Shown here: piece after piece, positions 26,143 to 34,907 of the stretch | How the letters are laid out: the number at the start of each line of letters is the position of its first letter | Numbering within the stretch: position 1 is the first letter of the stretch | Assembly: GCA_946187775.1 (NCBI GenBank) | Contig: CAMHSI010000008.1 | Coordinates: 1-44,695 of the forward strand | DNA: 44,695 bases | Direction: 5' to 3' | Source: an uncultured Clostridia bacterium | GTDB taxonomy: Bacteria; Bacillota; Clostridia; Christensenellales; Aristaeellaceae | Program-made: the position numbers and the translations under genes | The notes under the pieces: generated by a model | Seen by the model: the letters and a program-made list of their open reading frames with translations, nothing else | Database searches by the model: none | What the model was told of the DNA's origin: nothing

Positions 26143-26854
26143 AGTGGATCGCTCCTTTCGAGTGGGTTCCGAAGCACATATAGCGCTGGTAGGCAGTTCC
26201 GTATTTGGAAAAATGGATCCTTTTCGCGCCGGCGGCCTGCAGGAGTTCCGCCAGCCACCGGGGATAAACGCCGCCGGTTTTGATTTCCAGTATCCGCTGG
26301 TCCGGAAGGATCAGGGGAATGTTTTCCGACGGGAGGGAAAGATCAAGGTCATAGTCCCGGAAGGAGATGTTCCGGTCCAGGGTGATCCGGATCTCCGGCT
26401 CCAGGCTGCTGAACCAGGCGGACCGGTTGTAGGCGATGACGGCGCTGGGAACCAGGTTCCAGCGGCGGACCATCCAGAGGGCCTCCCGGCCCACCTGGCC
26501 CGTTTCCGCCGGGAGGAGCCTTTCCTGCAGGCCCCGGGCAGCCTCCTCCAGCGGAAGGGCGGTCCGGCGCTTGTAAACGACGCCGCGGTACTTCTTCTTG
26601 ACCTCCACAAAGGACATGGAGGCCGCCCCCGGCTGCCCGTAGGCCCGGAGCCGGAGCTTTTCCTTGTAAGCCGGACGCTCCAGGGAGGAGCGGATCAGCA
26701 GGCGGTCCGGGGAATCGTAATACAGGCTCTGGACCAGGGGACTCCCGAAGTCCCGGCAGCAGAAGCCGTGGCTGCGCAGGCCGGCCTCGAAGACCGGCAG
26801 CCGGGCGCTGGTAAGCATATACTTGACCTCAACCCGGGCAAAGCTTTCCTCCAT
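26135..26854 (-). CDS. VTC-domain polyphosphate polymerase-like protein
   Basis: A 239-aa protein with a VTC4-type triphosphate-tunnel fold. Motifs lining the tunnel are visible: RVEVKYML near the N-terminus, YKEKLRLRAYG, VEVKKKYRG, ITLDRNI, LEIKTGG and HFSKYGTAY near the C-terminus. The yeast relative makes polyphosphate from ATP; bacterial copies may make it or modify another polymer. The start at 26854 is supported by GGAGG 8 nt upstream. It is encoded with a small membrane protein and DUF4956, both probably forming its membrane assembly. Confidence 0.85.
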   Translation of the reverse strand: MEESFARVEVKYMLTSARLPVFEAGLRSHGFCCRDFGSPLVQSLYYDSPDRLLIRSSLERPAYKEKLRLRAYGQPGAASMSFVEVKKKYRGVVYKRRTALPLEEAARGLQERLLPAETGQVGREALWMVRRWNLVPSAVIAYNRSAWFSSLEPEIRITLDRNISFRDYDLDLSLPSENIPLILPDQRILEIKTGGVYPRWLAELLQAAGAKRIHFSKYGTAYQRYMCFGTHSKGAIHCA

Positions 26855-26856
26855 GG

Positions 26857-27051
26857 TTATTCCCTCCTTCCGATCCAGTACAGGACGCTCTGGGCGGCGC
26901 CGGAGGCGCAGAGCAGGGCTAGCAGCCACCTGGAAATATCATTGTTCACGAAGTTCATCATGGGGTTGAACTGGTCGAGAACCAGGAAGACAACGAACAT
27001 CAGGGACAGGACCACCGTCAGGTGGCTGAGAAGAAACCGTGCTTTATTCAT
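26857..27051 (-). CDS. Small two-helix membrane protein
   Basis: A 64-aa protein with two predicted membrane helices (about 8-26 and 41-60) joined by an external NPMMNFVNND loop. I do not recognise a family. Its start overlaps the upstream glycosidase stop by 8 bp, and its stop is 2 bp before the VTC start codon. Tight coupling on both sides argues that it is a real part of the complex, perhaps anchoring the polymerase. Confidence 0.7.
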   Translation of the reverse strand: MNKARFLLSHLTVVLSLMFVVFLVLDQFNPMMNFVNNDISRWLLALLCASGAAQSVLYWIGRRE

Positions 27052-28165
27052 GGGTGTTCACCTCCGCAATCAGCAGCGCGTCGCTGCTTTCCCGGCCGCC
27101 GCCGGAGGGCGTGTTGATAACGGCGTTGTTCCAGACCATGACGGAGGAGTTTCCGCCGTCCAGGTTATAGGCCGCCGCGCAGCCCAGGTCCTCAAAGAGC
27201 CGGCTCAGGTCCGGCAGGGTGATTCCGGTGGATTCCCCCCGGCCGTCCACCACCACCAGGCAGTAATGGCCGGGCTCGTAGTATCCCAGGGCGGTGCGGG
27301 GGTTGGCGGAAATGATCCGGCCGGTGCTGTTGAAGTCGGTGAGGGCTGTTCCGCTGCCGGACAGCAGCGCCGGCCCGAAGGTCCAGGCCTGCCAGGCACC
27401 GTCCTCAACGGCTTCCTCCACCGAGAAGGAGGATCCGGGCATGACGCGCATGGTTCCATCATAGTAGAGGACGCATACGTCGCAGTCCGTCTGGTTTGCC
27501 CGGTAGATGACCCCGTTTCGGATCACCACGCCTTCCCGGGTGTTGCCGTAATAGTCGCCGTTTACCGCCAGCAGGGCATTGTTCAGCAGGGCCATATCCG
27601 CGATGCTGTCCCGGAATCCGGACCCGTAGGCCTCGCCGGCCAGGGCGGACCGGAAGCAGGTGATGTCCCGCACGTAGATATCCGCCAGGTAATAGGTGGT
27701 GCTGCCCAGGGTTTCCTCGGTGACGGTGACGGAAATGTCCGGACTGGAGTAGCTGTTTTCCGTAACAACCACCTCATCGGTGAATTTGTCGGCGAACTTT
27801 TCGCTCAGGGGCGTATCATCCGTTTCGGCTTCCGTTTCCGCTTCGGAGGTTTCCTCCGTCAGGGCGCTTCCGCCCTTGCTGTTCATGCCGTTTCCCCCGT
27901 TTCCGCGGCTTCCGTTTCCGCGGCCGCCTTTGGCGCTCATGGAGGAGGAATCGCTGATGCCGGCGGAGGCGATCTGCCCCAGGGGTTCCGCGGCGCTTCC
28001 GGAGGTATCCCCTTCGGAGTCCCGCCCGGCAGGATTGGTGATCACGATGCCGAGGCTCTCCTGGGGCCGGGGAAGCACGTGATGGAACAGGGCAAAGACG
28101 GTCAGGGCCAGACCCGCGCAGAGCAGGTCTGCCAGGATGTATTTCAGGATCCGGTGCTTTTTCAT
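27044..28165 (-). CDS. Membrane-anchored phosphodiester glycosidase (NAGPA/DUF2233 family)
   Basis: A 373-aa protein: short basic start, one membrane helix at about 8-28, a low-complexity Ser/Gly/Asn-rich linker (about 45-105, with GRGNGSRGNGGNG and ETEAETD), then a NAGPA domain. The hallmark AYNLDGGNSSVMVWN lies near residue 340. The linker places the enzyme away from the membrane. The start at 28165 has AGGAG 8 nt upstream. As first gene of the operon with VTC, DUF4956 and a two-component system, it may trim or mature the polymer made by that set. It is a distant relative of the protein at 1075-2079. Confidence 0.85.
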   Translation of the reverse strand: MKKHRILKYILADLLCAGLALTVFALFHHVLPRPQESLGIVITNPAGRDSEGDTSGSAAEPLGQIASAGISDSSSMSAKGGRGNGSRGNGGNGMNSKGGSALTEETSEAETEAETDDTPLSEKFADKFTDEVVVTENSYSSPDISVTVTEETLGSTTYYLADIYVRDITCFRSALAGEAYGSGFRDSIADMALLNNALLAVNGDYYGNTREGVVIRNGVIYRANQTDCDVCVLYYDGTMRVMPGSSFSVEEAVEDGAWQAWTFGPALLSGSGTALTDFNSTGRIISANPRTALGYYEPGHYCLVVVDGRGESTGITLPDLSRLFEDLGCAAAYNLDGGNSSVMVWNNAVINTPSGGGRESSDALLIAEVNTHE

Positions 28166-28285
28166 CTCATTCACTCCTTTGCCGGCTTTCCGGCAGGAAC
28201 AGTAAAACACCGGAACCTAAAACAGAACTTAAACGCGAAAAACAAATGAAAATCCGGCGGGTTTTGTCTTTCCTCTGCACTTTGA

Positions 28286-28314
28286 TTGTTTTTTAGCGGT
28301 GCCTTGAGTATACT
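28286..28314 (+). promoter_or_regulatory. Promoter of the LIV operon
   Basis: TTGTTT (28286-28291), a 17-nt spacer, and TATACT (28309-28314), about 59 nt before the binding-protein start. Confidence 0.6.
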
Positions 28315-28372
28315 GACGGGGAAGGAAAAGGTTCCTGAAAAAAGAATCCACAAACTGAAGGAGGTATATTCA

Positions 28373-29545
28373 ATGAAGAAACTGATTGCTCTGGTACTGG
28401 CTGTCATGATGCTGGTTCCTGCTTTCGCGATGGCGGAAAACGTCATCAAGATCGGCGTGTTTGAGCCCTCCACCGGCGACAACGGCGCCGGCGGAAAGCA
28501 GGAGATCCTCGGCATCCAGTATGCCAACAGCCTGAAGCCCACCGTCAACATCGGCGGCGAGGAGTACAAGGTTGAACTGGTGATTGAAGATAACCAGTCC
28601 GTCAACGATAAAGCGGTTACCGCCGCGGCCAGCCTGGTGAATGCCGGGGTGTCCGTTGTACTGGGCTCCTACGGTTCCGGCGTGTGCATGGCCGCGGGCG
28701 ATACCTTCGCGGAAGCGGAAGTGCCCGCCATCGGCGTCAGCTGCACCAACCCCAACGTTACCGCCCTGTGCGATTACTACTGGCGCATCTGCTTCCTGGA
28801 TCCCTTCCAGGGCTCCGTCATGGCCAACTTTGCCATCCAGAAGGGCAGCACCACGGCATACGTGCTGAACATGCAGGGTGAGGACTACGGCAGCGGCCTG
28901 GCCAACTATTTCGTGGAAGCCTTCAAGGCTGCCGGCGGCACCGTGGTGGGCGACAAGGCTGCCACCTTCCCGGAAGGCACCAGCGATTTCACCGCCTACA
29001 TCAACAACGCCGTGAACGCCAACTGCGACGTGTTCTTCGCTCCCTGCTCCACCACCTATGCCGCGCTGATCATCGACCAGGCGGCCGCGCAGGGCGTCAA
29101 GTTCCCGATCATGGCGGGCGACACCTGGGAGAACTCCGCGATCCTGAGCGCCGCGAAGGGCAAGGAAGTGGAAGTGTACTGCTCCACCTTCTTCGATGAG
29201 AACGACGACGCCGCCGCGGCCGCGGAATTCGTCAAGGGCTTCAAGGAATGGCTGAACGCGGACGCGGGCAACCTGAACAACAACGGCGGCAACGATATCG
29301 TCGCCGCGGTTTCCGCCCTGGGCTTCGACGCCTACAACGTGGCGCTGGCCGCCATTGAGGCTGCCGGAAGCGCTGACTCCAAGGCCATCGCGGAAGCGCT
29401 GCCCGGAGTCACCTGGGACGGCGTGACCGGAAGCATCGCCTTCGATGAGATCGGCGACGCCAGGAAGGACATGGCCTACATCAAGTACGCCAATCCGGAA
29501 ACCGGCGCCTTCGACTTCGTCAAGACCCAGAAGGTCGGCGAATAA
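28373..29545 (+). CDS. livJ: Branched-chain amino-acid ABC transporter, substrate-binding protein
   Basis: A 390-aa exported binding protein of the type I periplasmic-binding fold (Leu/Ile/Val class): IKIGVFEPSTGDNG at the mature N-terminus, GSYGSGVCMAAG in the ligand-binding region, and the C-terminal VTGSIAFDEIGDARKDMAYIK block typical of the family. The signal peptide ends AFAMA before ENV and has no lipobox cysteine, odd for a Gram-positive binding protein. AGGAGGT lies upstream of the start at 28373. The first gene of a complete five-gene LIV importer; a hairpin after it probably keeps its mRNA in excess over the membrane genes. Confidence 0.92.
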   Translation: MKKLIALVLAVMMLVPAFAMAENVIKIGVFEPSTGDNGAGGKQEILGIQYANSLKPTVNIGGEEYKVELVIEDNQSVNDKAVTAAASLVNAGVSVVLGSYGSGVCMAAGDTFAEAEVPAIGVSCTNPNVTALCDYYWRICFLDPFQGSVMANFAIQKGSTTAYVLNMQGEDYGSGLANYFVEAFKAAGGTVVGDKAATFPEGTSDFTAYINNAVNANCDVFFAPCSTTYAALIIDQAAAQGVKFPIMAGDTWENSAILSAAKGKEVEVYCSTFFDENDDAAAAAEFVKGFKEWLNADAGNLNNNGGNDIVAAVSALGFDAYNVALAAIEAAGSADSKAIAEALPGVTWDGVTGSIAFDEIGDARKDMAYIKYANPETGAFDFVKTQKVGE

Positions 29546-29560
29546 TCCACTGCTGAGGAC

Positions 29561-29591
29561 CGGGAGCTGCTGCGGCGAGCAGCAGCTCCCG
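29561..29591 (+). terminator. Intercistronic hairpin after the binding-protein gene
   Basis: A 12-bp perfect stem (29561-29572 with 29580-29591) with a 7-nt loop, followed by a T-rich run. It is probably a partial terminator or 3' stabiliser giving more binding protein than permease. Confidence 0.7.
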
Positions 29592-29622
29592 TTTGATTTT
29601 TCAACGGAAGGGCGAGACTGAT

Positions 29623-30501
29623 ATGTTTGATACGCTGCTCCCTTACCTGCTGGCCGGAATCTCCGTCGGCGGGCAGTACGCGATGATAGCGGTGGGCTAT
29701 ACGCTGGTTTACGGCATTCTCCGACTGATCAACTTTGCCCACGGCGATATCTTCACGGCTGCGGGGTTCTTCATGGTTTACCTGGCCGCGGCGATGCCGC
29801 CGGCGCTGGCAATTCCGCTGGTGATCATCCTGACGGTGGCGCTGGGCTTCACGGTGGAGCGGGTAGCCTACAAGCCGCTCCGTTCCGCGCCGCGGATGTC
29901 CATCATGATCTCCGCCATCGGCGTCAGTTACCTGCTCCAGAACCTGATGTGGTACCTGACCGGCGGCCTGGCCCGCCAGTATCCGGTGCTTCCCGGACTG
30001 GGTGATTCCATCCAGATCGGCAGCGCCAGCACGAAGGTTGTGACGCTGGTGACGCCGGTGCTGACGGTGGCGCTGGTGGTAGCCCTGGTGATGCTGATCA
30101 AGCGGACCAAGATCGGAATGGCCATGCGGGCGGTTTCCGTGGACTTTGAGACGGCGCAGCTGATGGGAATCAAAATCAACAACGTGATTTCCTTCACCTT
30201 CATTATCGGTTCCGCCATGGCTGCCATCGGCTCCCTGCTGTACTTCACCAACTACACGGCGGTAACCCCCACCATCGGCGCCATGCCCGGCCTGAAGGCG
30301 TTCGTGGCGGCGGTGTTCGGCGGCATCGGGTCCATTCCCGGGGCCATGATCGGAGCGCTGATTATCGGCATCTGCGAGAACCTGATCAAAGCCGCCGGAT
30401 TGACCATGTTCTCCGACGCGTTTACCTTTGCACTGCTGATCATCGTGCTGCTGGTGCGTCCCACAGGACTGTTCGGCGAGAAGACGACGGAGAAAGTGTG
30501 A
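29623..30501 (+). CDS. livH: LIV ABC permease LivH
   Basis: A 292-aa permease with about eight membrane helices. Family blocks are visible: GGQYAMIAVGYTLVYGILRLINFAHGD near the N-terminus, MGIKINNVI before the central helices, and AAVFGGIGSIPGAMIGALIIGICEN near the end. It forms the membrane channel with LivM for uptake of leucine, isoleucine and valine or related amino acids. The start at 29623 is favoured because it gives the usual family N-terminus and follows a GAAGGG site. It lies 10 bp before livM. Confidence 0.93.
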   Translation: MFDTLLPYLLAGISVGGQYAMIAVGYTLVYGILRLINFAHGDIFTAAGFFMVYLAAAMPPALAIPLVIILTVALGFTVERVAYKPLRSAPRMSIMISAIGVSYLLQNLMWYLTGGLARQYPVLPGLGDSIQIGSASTKVVTLVTPVLTVALVVALVMLIKRTKIGMAMRAVSVDFETAQLMGIKINNVISFTFIIGSAMAAIGSLLYFTNYTAVTPTIGAMPGLKAFVAAVFGGIGSIPGAMIGALIIGICENLIKAAGLTMFSDAFTFALLIIVLLVRPTGLFGEKTTEKV

Positions 30502-30511
30502 GGTGAGAAGG

Positions 30512-31591
30512 ATGAAGAAAAAAGGAAACCTGCGCCTGATCCTCTCCCTGGCCGTTGTGGCTTTGCTGTATGGCGCGGCAGTGCTTGTGGAGCACACCTC
30601 CGGCTCGAAATCCATGGTGGTGACCGTACTGCAGAAGGGCGCGGTATACGCGCTGATCGCCGTATCCATGAACCTGCTGAACGGCTTTACGGGACTTTTC
30701 TCCCTGGGGCAGGCCGGATTCATGCTCATCGGCGCCTACAGCTACGCGATCCTGACCATTCCCATGGCCAAGCGGGCAGCGGTGTACCAGTATTATGACG
30801 GGGGCATCGTCCAGTTCACCATCGGCCTGCTTCCGGCCCTGCTGGTGGCGGGGGTGATGGCCGCCCTCTTCGCCGCCCTGATCGGCATGCCCGTGCTGCG
30901 GCTGAAGGGCGACTACCTGGCCATTGCCACCCTGGGCTTCGCGGAGATCATCCGCGCCTTCGTCCAATGGGACGCCATCGGCCCCCTGACCAACGGATCC
31001 AACCTGCTGAAGACCTATCCGACCCTGAAGACGGCCATGCCGGGGAACACCCTGCTGTTTACCTTCCTGGTGGTCGGGGTATGCATCGGGCTGATCCTGC
31101 TGCTGATCAACTCCACCTACGGCCGGGCCTTCAAGGCTATCCGGGACGATGAGATCGCGGCGGAAGCCATGGGGATCAACCTTTTCCGCCATAAGCAGAT
31201 GGCCTTCGTTATCAGCAGCTTTTTCGCGGGAATCGGCGGGGCGCTGCTGGCCATGTACCAGGGCTCCCTGCAGGCCAACGGCTTCAAGAGCGCCATGACC
31301 TACGAGATCCTCCTGATCGTGGTGATCGGGGGAATGGGCTCCGTCAGCGGAAGCATCCTGGCTTCCTTCCTGTTCATTGCCTGCAGCGAATGGTGGCTTC
31401 GGTTCCTGGACGCGGAAACGATGATCGGGAATTTCCAGGTTCCGCTGCTGGCCCCCGGATTCCGGATGGTGGCCTTCTCCATCGTGATTATGGTGGTGGT
31501 GCTGTTCTTCCGGAAGGGCATCATGGGTGACCGGGAGCTGTGGGAGCTGGGCAGCCGCAGGCAGGCGAAAGGAGGCGGACGGAACAAATGA
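30512..31591 (+). CDS. livM: LIV ABC permease LivM
   Basis: A 359-aa permease with about ten helices and family blocks LNGFTGLFSLGQAGFM, RLKGDYLAIATLGFAEIIR, AIRDDEIAAEAMGIN and GGMGSVSGSILASF. It pairs with LivH. The start is the ATG at 30512, 6 nt after AGGTG; a GTG nine bases upstream is less likely. The stop overlaps the livG start (ATGA). Confidence 0.93.
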   Translation: MKKKGNLRLILSLAVVALLYGAAVLVEHTSGSKSMVVTVLQKGAVYALIAVSMNLLNGFTGLFSLGQAGFMLIGAYSYAILTIPMAKRAAVYQYYDGGIVQFTIGLLPALLVAGVMAALFAALIGMPVLRLKGDYLAIATLGFAEIIRAFVQWDAIGPLTNGSNLLKTYPTLKTAMPGNTLLFTFLVVGVCIGLILLLINSTYGRAFKAIRDDEIAAEAMGINLFRHKQMAFVISSFFAGIGGALLAMYQGSLQANGFKSAMTYEILLIVVIGGMGSVSGSILASFLFIACSEWWLRFLDAETMIGNFQVPLLAPGFRMVAFSIVIMVVVLFFRKGIMGDRELWELGSRRQAKGGGRNK

Positions 31592-32451
31592 GCGAGCAGA
31601 AGAACCATGACACGAGCGTACTCCGCCTCAGGGATATCACGATGCAGTTCGGCGGCGTGGTTGCCATCAACAACCTGTCCCTGGAGGTCAACCAGGGGGA
31701 GATCGTGGCGCTGATCGGCCCCAACGGCGCGGGAAAGACCACGGCCTTCAACTGTATCACCGGCGTGTACGAGCCCACCAACGGAGAGGTTTATTTCCAC
31801 GGGAAGCCCATCGCCGTCAACCATCCCCAGGGGAAAATGGCCAAGCAGTACGCGGGAATCAACGGGGACGCCTACCGGGGCAAAAAGCCGGTGGTATATT
31901 CCCCGGATAAAATCACGAAGATGGGCATCGCCCGCACCTTCCAGAACATCCGGCTGTTCAAAAGCCAGACCGCCTTTGAAAACGTGCTGATCGGCACCCA
32001 TCTTCGCCGGACCAGCAACCTGTTCACCGCGGCCTTCCGCCTGAACGCGAAGGAGGAGAAGGCCATGCGGGAGAAGGCGGCGGCACTGCTGGAGATCGTG
32101 GGCCTCTCCGGGGAAGCGGACGAGCTGGCGGTCTCCCTGCCCTACGGAAAACAGCGCCGGCTGGAGATTGCCCGGGCCCTGGCTACGGAGCCGTCCCTGC
32201 TGCTGCTGGACGAGCCGGCGGCGGGCATGAACCCGCAGGAGACGGACGAGCTGGGCGAGTTTATCGTGGATATCAAGAACCGCTTCAACCTGACCGTGTT
32301 CATGATTGAGCACCATATGAACCTGGTGATGGATATCTCAGACCGGATCTATGTGCTGGATTTCGGAAAACAGATTGCGGAGGGCACCCCGGAGGAGATT
32401 CAGAAGAATCCGGACGTGATTGCCGCCTACCTGGGGGTGGAGGAAGAATGA
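31588..32451 (+). CDS. livG: LIV ABC ATPase LivG
   Basis: A 287-aa ATPase with Walker A GPNGAGKTT, GIARTFQNIRLF as Q-loop region, signature-like LPYGKQRRLEIARAL (the LivG form rather than LSGGQ), Walker B LLLLDEPAAGMNP, and the switch histidine in IEHHMNLVM. The C-terminal extension ending in YLGVEEE is usual for LivG. It powers the transporter with LivF and overlaps both neighbours by 4 bp. Confidence 0.95.
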   Translation: MSEQKNHDTSVLRLRDITMQFGGVVAINNLSLEVNQGEIVALIGPNGAGKTTAFNCITGVYEPTNGEVYFHGKPIAVNHPQGKMAKQYAGINGDAYRGKKPVVYSPDKITKMGIARTFQNIRLFKSQTAFENVLIGTHLRRTSNLFTAAFRLNAKEEKAMREKAAALLEIVGLSGEADELAVSLPYGKQRRLEIARALATEPSLLLLDEPAAGMNPQETDELGEFIVDIKNRFNLTVFMIEHHMNLVMDISDRIYVLDFGKQIAEGTPEEIQKNPDVIAAYLGVEEE

Positions 32452-33170
32452 GCCTGCTGAAAGTGACGGACCTGGTGGTCAGCTACGGGGGAATCGAAGC
32501 CCTGAAAGGCATTTCCTTTGAAGTGGACCAGGGACAGATCGTGACCCTGATCGGCGCCAACGGAGCGGGGAAAAGCACAACCCTTCGCACGATTTCAGGC
32601 CTGGTGTCTCCCCGGGAGGGAAGGATCTATTTCGAGGGCCGGGATATCACGGATTTCAACACCCAGAAGATCGTGGAGGCCGGAATCGCCATGGTTCCGG
32701 AAGGACGGAGGGTATTTCCGAACCTGACGGTGCTGGAAAACCTGCGGATCGGGGCTTACCTGCGGAAGGACCGGGAGGTCATTGAGGAGGACATCAAATA
32801 CGTCTACGACCTGTTTCCCCGGCTGCAGGAGCGCTCCTGGCAGCTGGCGGGCACCCTCTCCGGCGGCGAGCAGCAGATGCTGGCCGTGGGACGGGCGGTG
32901 ATGACCCGGCCGAAGCTGATCATGATGGACGAGCCCAGCCTCGGCCTGGCTCCCCTGGTGGTCAAGGATATCTTTAAAATCATCCAGACCCTGAAGGGGA
33001 CGGGGATGACGGTGCTGCTGATTGAGCAGAACGCCAATGCGGCGCTTCACGCCTGCGACTACGCCTACGTGATGGAAACCGGGAGGATCACCACCAGCGG
33101 AACCGGGGAGGAACTGCTGTCCAGTGAAGCCATCCAGGAGGCGTACCTGGGAAAGAGCAGCCGGGATTGA
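32448..33170 (+). CDS. livF: LIV ABC ATPase LivF
   Basis: A 240-aa ATPase with Walker A GANGAGKST, FPNLTVLENLRIGAY, signature LSGGEQQML, Walker B LIMMDEPSLGLAP and switch IEQN (Asn-containing, as in LivF). The ending EEAYLG-type motif is present (QEAYLGKS). Last gene of the importer, followed directly by a strong terminator. Confidence 0.95.
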   Translation: MSLLKVTDLVVSYGGIEALKGISFEVDQGQIVTLIGANGAGKSTTLRTISGLVSPREGRIYFEGRDITDFNTQKIVEAGIAMVPEGRRVFPNLTVLENLRIGAYLRKDREVIEEDIKYVYDLFPRLQERSWQLAGTLSGGEQQMLAVGRAVMTRPKLIMMDEPSLGLAPLVVKDIFKIIQTLKGTGMTVLLIEQNANAALHACDYAYVMETGRITTSGTGEELLSSEAIQEAYLGKSSRD

Positions 33171-33177
33171 GCGGCAG

Positions 33178-33209
33178 CCGGCGGGCGGAAAGCCCGCCGG
33201 TGCTTTTTT
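33178..33209 (+). terminator. Terminator of the LIV operon
   Basis: A perfect 9-bp GC stem (33178-33186 with 33192-33200), a 5-nt loop, then T6 at 33204-33209. Confidence 0.9.
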
Positions 33210-33219
33210 GCCGATATAA

Positions 33220-33236
33220 CCTATTGACATAGTAGG
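33220..33236 (+). promoter_or_regulatory. Sulfur-type operator at nifS (CCTATTGACATAGTAGG)
   Basis: A CCTA-N9-TAGG dyad covering the -35 box. The identical sequence recurs at 34908-34924. An Rrf2-family regulator (IscR/CymR type) is a reasonable guess because the controlled genes handle sulfur; none is encoded in the window. Confidence 0.6.
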
Positions 33237-33252
33237 CAAAAGGAAATATAAT
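33224..33252 (+). promoter_or_regulatory. Promoter of nifS-nifU
   Basis: TTGACA (33224-33229), a 17-nt spacer, TATAAT (33247-33252): both boxes are consensus, so tight repression is plausible. Confidence 0.9.
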
Positions 33253-33296
33253 GCTCCTGCTGCGAAGCGCACGATTGATTGCAAGGAGAGCACCCC

Positions 33297-34484
33297 ATGA
33301 GCATTTACGCGGACCACGCCGCAACCACCGCCATGAGCGGGGCGGCCATTGAAGCCATGACCCGATGCATGAAGGAGGAATACGGGAATCCCTCCAGCCT
33401 GTACCGGATGGGCCAGCGGGCGAAGGAGACCCTGGAGCGGGCGAGGGAGGAAATCGCCGGCGTCATCGGGGCGGAGCCCGGGGAAATCTATTTTACCTCC
33501 GGCGGAAGCGAGGCGGACAACCAGGCGATCCGCTCCGCCGCGCTGACCGGAAGGAAAAAGGGAAAGAATCACATCCTGTCCACAGCCTTCGAGCACCACG
33601 CGGTGCTGCACACCCTCGAGGCGCTGAAGGCGGAGGGGTTTGAGGTTACCCTGCTGGACGTGCATTCCGACGGCATCGTACGGCCGGAGGAGGCGGAGGC
33701 GGCCATCCGGCCGGAAACCTGCCTGGTGACGGTGATGACCGCCAACAATGAGATCGGAACGATCCAGCCCATCCGGGAGATCGGGGAGATCTGCCGGAAG
33801 AAGGGGGTAGTTTTCCACACGGACGCGGTGCAGGCGGTGGGGCACCTGGATGTGAACGTGCAGAGGGACCGGATCGACATGCTTTCCGCCTCCGCCCACA
33901 AGTTCCACGGGCCCAAGGGAGTGGGCTTCCTCTATGTACGGAAGGGAATTCCGCTCCTTCCGCTGATCCACGGCGGAGCCCAGGAGAAGGGAAAGCGGGC
34001 AGGGACGGAAAACCTGCCTGGAATCGTTGGGATGGCGGCAGCCCTGAAGGAAGCCACCGCAGGGCGGGAGGCGGAGGCCGCGCGGCTGACGGCCCTGCGG
34101 GACCGGCTGATCAGGGGACTTGCCGAAATCCCCCATTCCGCCCTCAACGGGGACGCAAAGAGGCGCCTTCCGGGAAACGTGAGCTTCTGCTTTGAAGGCA
34201 TTGAGGGGGAATCCCTCCTGCTACTGCTGGACGAGAAGGGGATCAGCGCCTCCTCCGGAAGCGCCTGCACCTCCGGCTCCCTGGATCCCAGCCACGTACT
34301 GCTGGCCATCGGCCGGGTGCATGACGTGGCCCACGGATCCCTGCGGCTGACGCTGGGACGGGAAAACACCCCGGAGGACGTGGAAGCAATTATCTCGGCC
34401 ACAAAGGACGTTGTGGGCTACCTCCGCAGCTTCTCCCCGGTATGGCGGGACCTGCAGAGCGGAAAAACACCCTTTATTCTGTAA
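33297..34484 (+). CDS. nifS: Cysteine desulfurase
   Basis: A 395-aa PLP enzyme removing sulfur from cysteine as a persulfide for Fe-S cluster and other sulfur assembly. Seen: YADHAATTAMS at the N-terminus, the EHHAVLHTLE histidine region, PLP Lys202 in SASAHKFHGPKG, and catalytic Cys324 in SSGSACTSGS, whose SACTSG loop is of the NifS/IscS class. The start at 33297 has AAGGAG upstream. It is followed 17 bp later by the scaffold gene, the standard minimal clostridial pair. The promoter carries the sulfur-type operator. Confidence 0.95.
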   Translation: MSIYADHAATTAMSGAAIEAMTRCMKEEYGNPSSLYRMGQRAKETLERAREEIAGVIGAEPGEIYFTSGGSEADNQAIRSAALTGRKKGKNHILSTAFEHHAVLHTLEALKAEGFEVTLLDVHSDGIVRPEEAEAAIRPETCLVTVMTANNEIGTIQPIREIGEICRKKGVVFHTDAVQAVGHLDVNVQRDRIDMLSASAHKFHGPKGVGFLYVRKGIPLLPLIHGGAQEKGKRAGTENLPGIVGMAAALKEATAGREAEAARLTALRDRLIRGLAEIPHSALNGDAKRRLPGNVSFCFEGIEGESLLLLLDEKGISASSGSACTSGSLDPSHVLLAIGRVHDVAHGSLRLTLGRENTPEDVEAIISATKDVVGYLRSFSPVWRDLQSGKTPFIL

Positions 34485-34501
34485 ATGCGGGAGGGACGCG
34501 T

Positions 34502-34894
34502 ATGGCACTGTACAGTGAAAAAGTCATGGATCATTTCCTTCATCCCCGGAACGTGGGCGTCATCGAGGACGCCGACGCCGTGGGCGAAGTTGGAAACGCC
34601 AAATGCGGGGACATCATGAAGATGTACCTGAAAATTGAGGACGACACCATCCGGGATGTCAAATTTGAAACCTTCGGCTGCGGAAGCGCCATTGCCTCCA
34701 GCTCCATGGCCACGGAGATGATCAAGGGAAAGCCGGTGTCCGAAGCCATGAAGCTGACCAACAAGGCGGTAACGGAGGCGCTGGACGGGCTTCCGGCCCA
34801 TAAGATCCACTGCTCCGTGCTGGCGGAGGAAGCGATTCAGTCCGCCCTGGAGGATTACCGCCGCCGGCAGGGGCAATCCGGCGAAAAACAATGA
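34502..34894 (+). CDS. nifU: Fe-S cluster scaffold NifU/IscU-type protein
   Basis: A 130-aa scaffold on which Fe-S clusters are built with sulfur from the preceding desulfurase. Three cluster cysteines are in place: NAKCGDIM, TFGCGSAIASSS and IHCSVLAEEAI. The start VMDHFLHPRNVG is typical. It is the single-domain (IscU-like) form without the ferredoxin-like middle and C-terminal Nfu domains of full nitrogenase NifU. The start at 34502 follows GGAGG by 8 nt. Confidence 0.95.
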   Translation: MALYSEKVMDHFLHPRNVGVIEDADAVGEVGNAKCGDIMKMYLKIEDDTIRDVKFETFGCGSAIASSSMATEMIKGKPVSEAMKLTNKAVTEALDGLPAHKIHCSVLAEEAIQSALEDYRRRQGQSGEKQ

Positions 34895-34907
34895 GAGTAC
34901 AAAAACA

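Noticed and set aside
28200-28260. Repeated TTTAAG/TTTTAG pattern upstream of the glycosidase operon as a response-regulator box.
   Set aside because: The repeats are too imperfect and no convincing -10/-35 pair accompanies them.
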